Assembly: GCA_964446835.1 (NCBI GenBank)
Contig: CAYUQT010000002.1
Location: forward strand, 175,374-239,373
Direction of reading: 5' to 3'
DNA length: 64,000 bases
Source: CAYUQT01 sp964446835
GTDB taxonomy: Bacteria; Planctomycetota; Phycisphaerae; UBA1845; JAFGLZ01
A model generated the notes under the pieces. It did not search any database, was not told where the DNA came from, and was given only the letters and a program-made list of their open reading frames with translations. This document shows positions 61,601 to 64,000 of this stretch, one piece after another. Every line of letters starts with the position of its first letter. The stretch's first letter is position 1. Both the position numbers and the translations under genes were made by a program.

Positions 61601-62026
61601 CTACTTCTCGGCCCAGTAGTCCACCACGCACACCTTGTCCAGATACGGCCCCAGGAGCTTGCCGAACGCCTTGTGCTCCGGATGCGGCAGGTAGACCCCA
61701 CGATCTGCTTCGCTCTTGAAGGTCAACAGGAAGCAGTGGGTGAATCCCTGGCTCAGCTTCTCTGGACTGTTGTCTGTGCCCCATTCGAAGCTGTGGATCG
61801 CCGATATCTTCGAGGGCAGCGCCTTGAACGCTTCCTCGACCGATTTGATCTGCTCGGGCGTCGTGCCGTCCTTGAACTTGAACAGCACCACGTGTCGCAG
61901 AACCTTGGCATGCTTCGCGTGTGCCTGTTTCCCTGCCGTCAGCTTACAGCCCTGCTGCTCGCATCCGCTCAACGACAGGCCGACAACACCCAGGCAAAAC
62001 CCTACGACCATGGAAAACCTTGTCAT
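61601..62026 (-). CDS. Dabb-domain lipoprotein
   Basis: 141 residues. A lipoprotein signal ends at LSLSGC (Cys 22). Residues 43-138 are a stress-responsive A/B-barrel (Dabb) domain: VLRHVVLFKFKDGTTPEQIKSVEEAFKALPSKISAIHSFEWGTDNSPEKLSQGFTHCFLLTFKSEADRGVYLPHPEHKAFGKLL, ending in VVDYW. The dimeric ferredoxin-like fold binds small ligands in varied settings. It lies 128 bases upstream of the GH78-like gene on the same strand and may be cotranscribed with it. No catalytic assignment possible. Confidence 0.85.
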   Translation of the reverse strand: MTRFSMVVGFCLGVVGLSLSGCEQQGCKLTAGKQAHAKHAKVLRHVVLFKFKDGTTPEQIKSVEEAFKALPSKISAIHSFEWGTDNSPEKLSQGFTHCFLLTFKSEADRGVYLPHPEHKAFGKLLGPYLDKVCVVDYWAEK

Positions 62027-62418
62027 CGTTTAAAGCCTCCACCAAGAACCCGCTGAACTCTGTCCGCGCTTCTCCCCCGCCAAACCCGGGCTGAAAGCTA
62101 AGCCAATTGACGCATCAGGTCAATGCATCACAGCGCCAATTCCCCGCCGCAGACCCCACATCTTGCCAGTCGCCATGTTTCGCCGAACAACCTCCACCCC
62201 CGTTCTGCATCGCCTGAATGAGACTCGATCACCTGGTGTCGACCGGACTCACCAACCACGTCGCCACTCCCACTGACACCCCACTCAACAGTGCGGGATA
62301 TCCGATGGCCGAATTCATCCCTATGTCCGGCGGGCAGAACACAGTACATTGGGTGGAGCTTACCCGACCACATGCTCGGGCAAGCCTGTCCAGGGGGGTA
62401 ACAGCAAGGAGACTCCCC
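62027..62418. other. Divergent intergenic region, no gene seen
   Basis: About 390 bases between the minus-strand Dabb gene and the plus-strand repeat-protein gene. It contains a short dyad TTGAC-GCATCAG-GTCAA (about 62106-62122) that offers a -35-like TTGACC on the minus strand and TTGACG on the plus strand, without a good -10 for either. An open frame continues upstream of 62419 but has no family features. Confidence 0.3.
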
Positions 62419-63672
62419 ATGACCTCAACGATCTATGGATTCGCCGTGGCATCTCTGCTGTTGCCTCTGGGCAGTCTGGCCGTCGCGGGCGATTGGGTCG
62501 AGATGCCCTCCGGAACGACACACTATCTCGACGGCATCTGGGGCAGCGCACCGAACGACGTCTTCGCCGTCGGATGGACAGGACCCATCGTGCATTATGA
62601 CGGCACCGCATGGTCCCTCATGACCAGCGGGACAACAGAGAACCTTCTCGGCGTATGGGGCACTGGCCCAAACAACGTCTTCGCCGTTGGAGGCAAGGGC
62701 ACGATCCTGCATTACAACGGCGATGCGTGGGCACCGATGGCCAGCGGAACAGCCAGAGACCTCAACGCGATCTGGGGCAGCGGACCCAACGACATCTACG
62801 CCGTAGGCGGATACGGTGCGATCCGGCATTACAACGGGGCCACCTGGTCGACCTCACCCAGCGGAACCTCGATCGAGCTGACGGCCGTCTGGGGCAGCGG
62901 ACCCAATGACGTCTTCACCGTAGGAGACTATGGGGGCATCTACCACTTCACCGGAACAAGCTGGTCGAAGATGACCTGCCCGGCCCCCCTCGAGATGCAT
63001 TGTGTCTGGGGGAGTGGCCCCAACGACGTCTGGGCCGGGGGATACTACGGATACATCCTGCACTACAACGGCACGAAATGGTCCTTGGTAAGCCTCGGAT
63101 CATCCGATTACCCCATTGCCCTCTGGGGAAGCGGCCCGAACGACGTCTTTGGCGTGGGATGGGTCGGATCCGCCATTCACTATGATGGAACGGCATGGTC
63201 GCAGATGGACCGTGGTCCGGGAAGCGACCTCTGGGGCGTTTGGGGAAGCGACCCCAACAGTGTCTTCGCCGTTGGCGGTGGTCCCACCCTGCATTACGCC
63301 CCCGCCGTCCTCACGCTCACCTACGTCAACCGCGGTTGGGGAATCGCATCGCCGACCCCCCGGCCACGCTTTCCAGAACCAATGAGATACACCCCCGGGA
63401 CGGCAGTGACCCTCGCCGCCGAGGCTGACCCCAACTATGGCGGCGCATTCAGACACTGGGAACTCTACGACCCCAATCACCCGGGCGACGCCAACTACGT
63501 CACCGTCGACGCCAACAACCCCGTTACCATCGTCATGGATACGGATCGTCAGGTCACGGCCGTCTTCAAGTGCGGCGGCTACAATCCCGCAGCACTGCTC
63601 CTGACAACCGCCACCTTGTCACTCTGCTGTGGGTTCCGCAAGGTCCCGGGGCGCCGACGCAGCCCTCGATGA
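62419..63672 (+). CDS. Secreted seven-repeat propeller-like protein with InlB-like domain and C-terminal anchor
   Basis: 417 residues. A signal peptide (1-24) is followed by seven repeats of about 39 residues with the core (I/V)WGSGPNDVFAVG, then G.I.HYNG..W and M.SGT; seven copies suggest a seven-bladed propeller. After a linker, VNRGWGIASPTP to VTAVFKC is like a bacterial-repeat (InlB-B-like) domain. The C-terminus is CGGYN, a hydrophobic stretch AALLLTTATLSLCC, then RKVPGRRRSPR, resembling a sorting/anchor signal without a PEP motif. AAGGAG 7 bases before ATG 62419 sets the start. Probably a surface-exposed or matrix protein. Confidence 0.75.
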   Translation: MTSTIYGFAVASLLLPLGSLAVAGDWVEMPSGTTHYLDGIWGSAPNDVFAVGWTGPIVHYDGTAWSLMTSGTTENLLGVWGTGPNNVFAVGGKGTILHYNGDAWAPMASGTARDLNAIWGSGPNDIYAVGGYGAIRHYNGATWSTSPSGTSIELTAVWGSGPNDVFTVGDYGGIYHFTGTSWSKMTCPAPLEMHCVWGSGPNDVWAGGYYGYILHYNGTKWSLVSLGSSDYPIALWGSGPNDVFGVGWVGSAIHYDGTAWSQMDRGPGSDLWGVWGSDPNSVFAVGGGPTLHYAPAVLTLTYVNRGWGIASPTPRPRFPEPMRYTPGTAVTLAAEADPNYGGAFRHWELYDPNHPGDANYVTVDANNPVTIVMDTDRQVTAVFKCGGYNPAALLLTTATLSLCCGFRKVPGRRRSPR

Positions 63673-63911
63673 CACCGCAACCCCACGCTTCGCGGCCCAC
63701 CATTCGGGAGTGCGGCGGCATCGAAGCCACGTAGAGTGCGTCGTGACGCACCACTCTGCCTTTGGGAGGGCGAGCGTACTCGCGAGCCGCACAACGCTGT
63801 TTCCCCCGCCCTCCGTCCTCCGAGCCCGATCGTCTCGATCCGGATAACCGGGCGAAGCCCGGCCCCTCGCCCCGGCGTGGCGGAGGAATACTACGCCTCC
63901 CCTCAACCCTC

Positions 63912-64000
63912 TCACCCCTCCCGACGCCGTCGCGCCAACCGCACGACGCCCAGCACAGTCGTCACCGTCACCATCGCCATCAGACCATTACCGCACGAGA
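63912..64000 (-). CDS. 3' end of a gene with a CG-hydrophobic-Arg C-terminal anchor
   Basis: Only 28 codons are in the window. The frame from the right edge reads SCGNG, a hydrophobic stretch LMAMVTVTTVLGVV, then RLARRRREG and a TGA stop. A Cys-Gly pair, a short membrane segment and a cluster of Arg at the very end is the same layout as the neighbouring repeat protein. It therefore looks like the end of another surface protein coming from outside the window. The remaining 240 bases between the two genes (63673-63911) show no gene. Confidence 0.5.
   Translation of the reverse strand, partial: SCGNGLMAMVTVTTVLGVVRLARRRREG

Noticed and set aside
1..64000. CRISPR arrays, insertion sequences, prophage or integrase genes
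   Set aside because: No regularly spaced direct repeats, transposase, integrase or terminal inverted repeats were seen anywhere in the window.

Overview
The window is about 64 kb of high-GC bacterial chromosome. Its gene content points to a planctomycete, most likely of the Phycisphaerae/Sedimentisphaerales type (inference). Supporting signs are PEP-CTERM proteins, a hydrazine-synthase-alpha-like dihaem protein in a polysaccharide-degrading setting, a CxxC-x17-CxxC zinc-ribbon protein, a type IIB topoisomerase A subunit, giant PQQ-propeller/TPR proteins and a split L-arabinose locus. There are no insertion sequences, phage genes, CRISPR arrays or rRNA genes; one tRNA (Gln, TTG) is present.

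Region 1 (1-2.5 kb): the 3' end of an arabinose-binding protein gene (araF), a secreted alpha/beta hydrolase and a sialidase-like secreted protein. Region 2 (2.5-11 kb, minus strand): a housekeeping operon in the order tRNA-Gln, prs, rplY(ctc), pth, rpsF, ssb, rpsR, rplI, dnaB, then recQ. A good sigma-70-type promoter and a structured leader of about 190 nt precede it. Region 3 (11-22.8 kb): zinc-ribbon protein, glycosyltransferase, a minus-strand set made of MTA phosphorylase, PQQ/TPR protein, lipoprotein and a glycosidase-like protein, then a solitary topoisomerase VI A subunit and a lipoprotein hydrolase.

Region 4 (22.9-28.5 kb, minus strand): two secreted low-complexity proteins, one built of regular 15/16-residue repeats, a heparinase II/III-type lyase and a C39-peptidase-like PEP-CTERM protein. 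Region 5 (28.8-43 kb): araB and a uroporphyrinogen-decarboxylase-family gene, divergent from a DctB/DctD-like two-component system. The latter is followed by a sodium/solute symporter with a tiny membrane partner, araG, araH and a GH78 alpha-L-rhamnosidase. This is plant-polysaccharide (arabinose/rhamnose) catabolism. Region 6 (43-49.5 kb, minus strand): GntR regulator, a PEP-CTERM protein, and a very large dihaem protein sharing the same discoidin-like module.

Region 7 (49.7-58.5 kb): two 3D-domain proteins and a complete phosphate regulon pstS-pstC-pstA-pstB1-pstB2-phoU-phoB-phoR with mostly overlapping genes and a Pho-box-like repeat upstream. The two PstB subunits carry complementary defects that predict an asymmetric heterodimer. 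Region 8 (58.5-64 kb): a second GH78-like enzyme, a Dabb lipoprotein, a secreted seven-repeat propeller-like protein, and the 3' end of a further gene with a similar C-terminal anchor.

All family assignments are from reading the translations; no database search was run. The strongest leads for new biology are the PstB asymmetry, the orphan Top6A, the 31-residue-repeat secreted protein pair, and the shared HLND/YGN module linking the PEP-CTERM protein with the dihaem protein.
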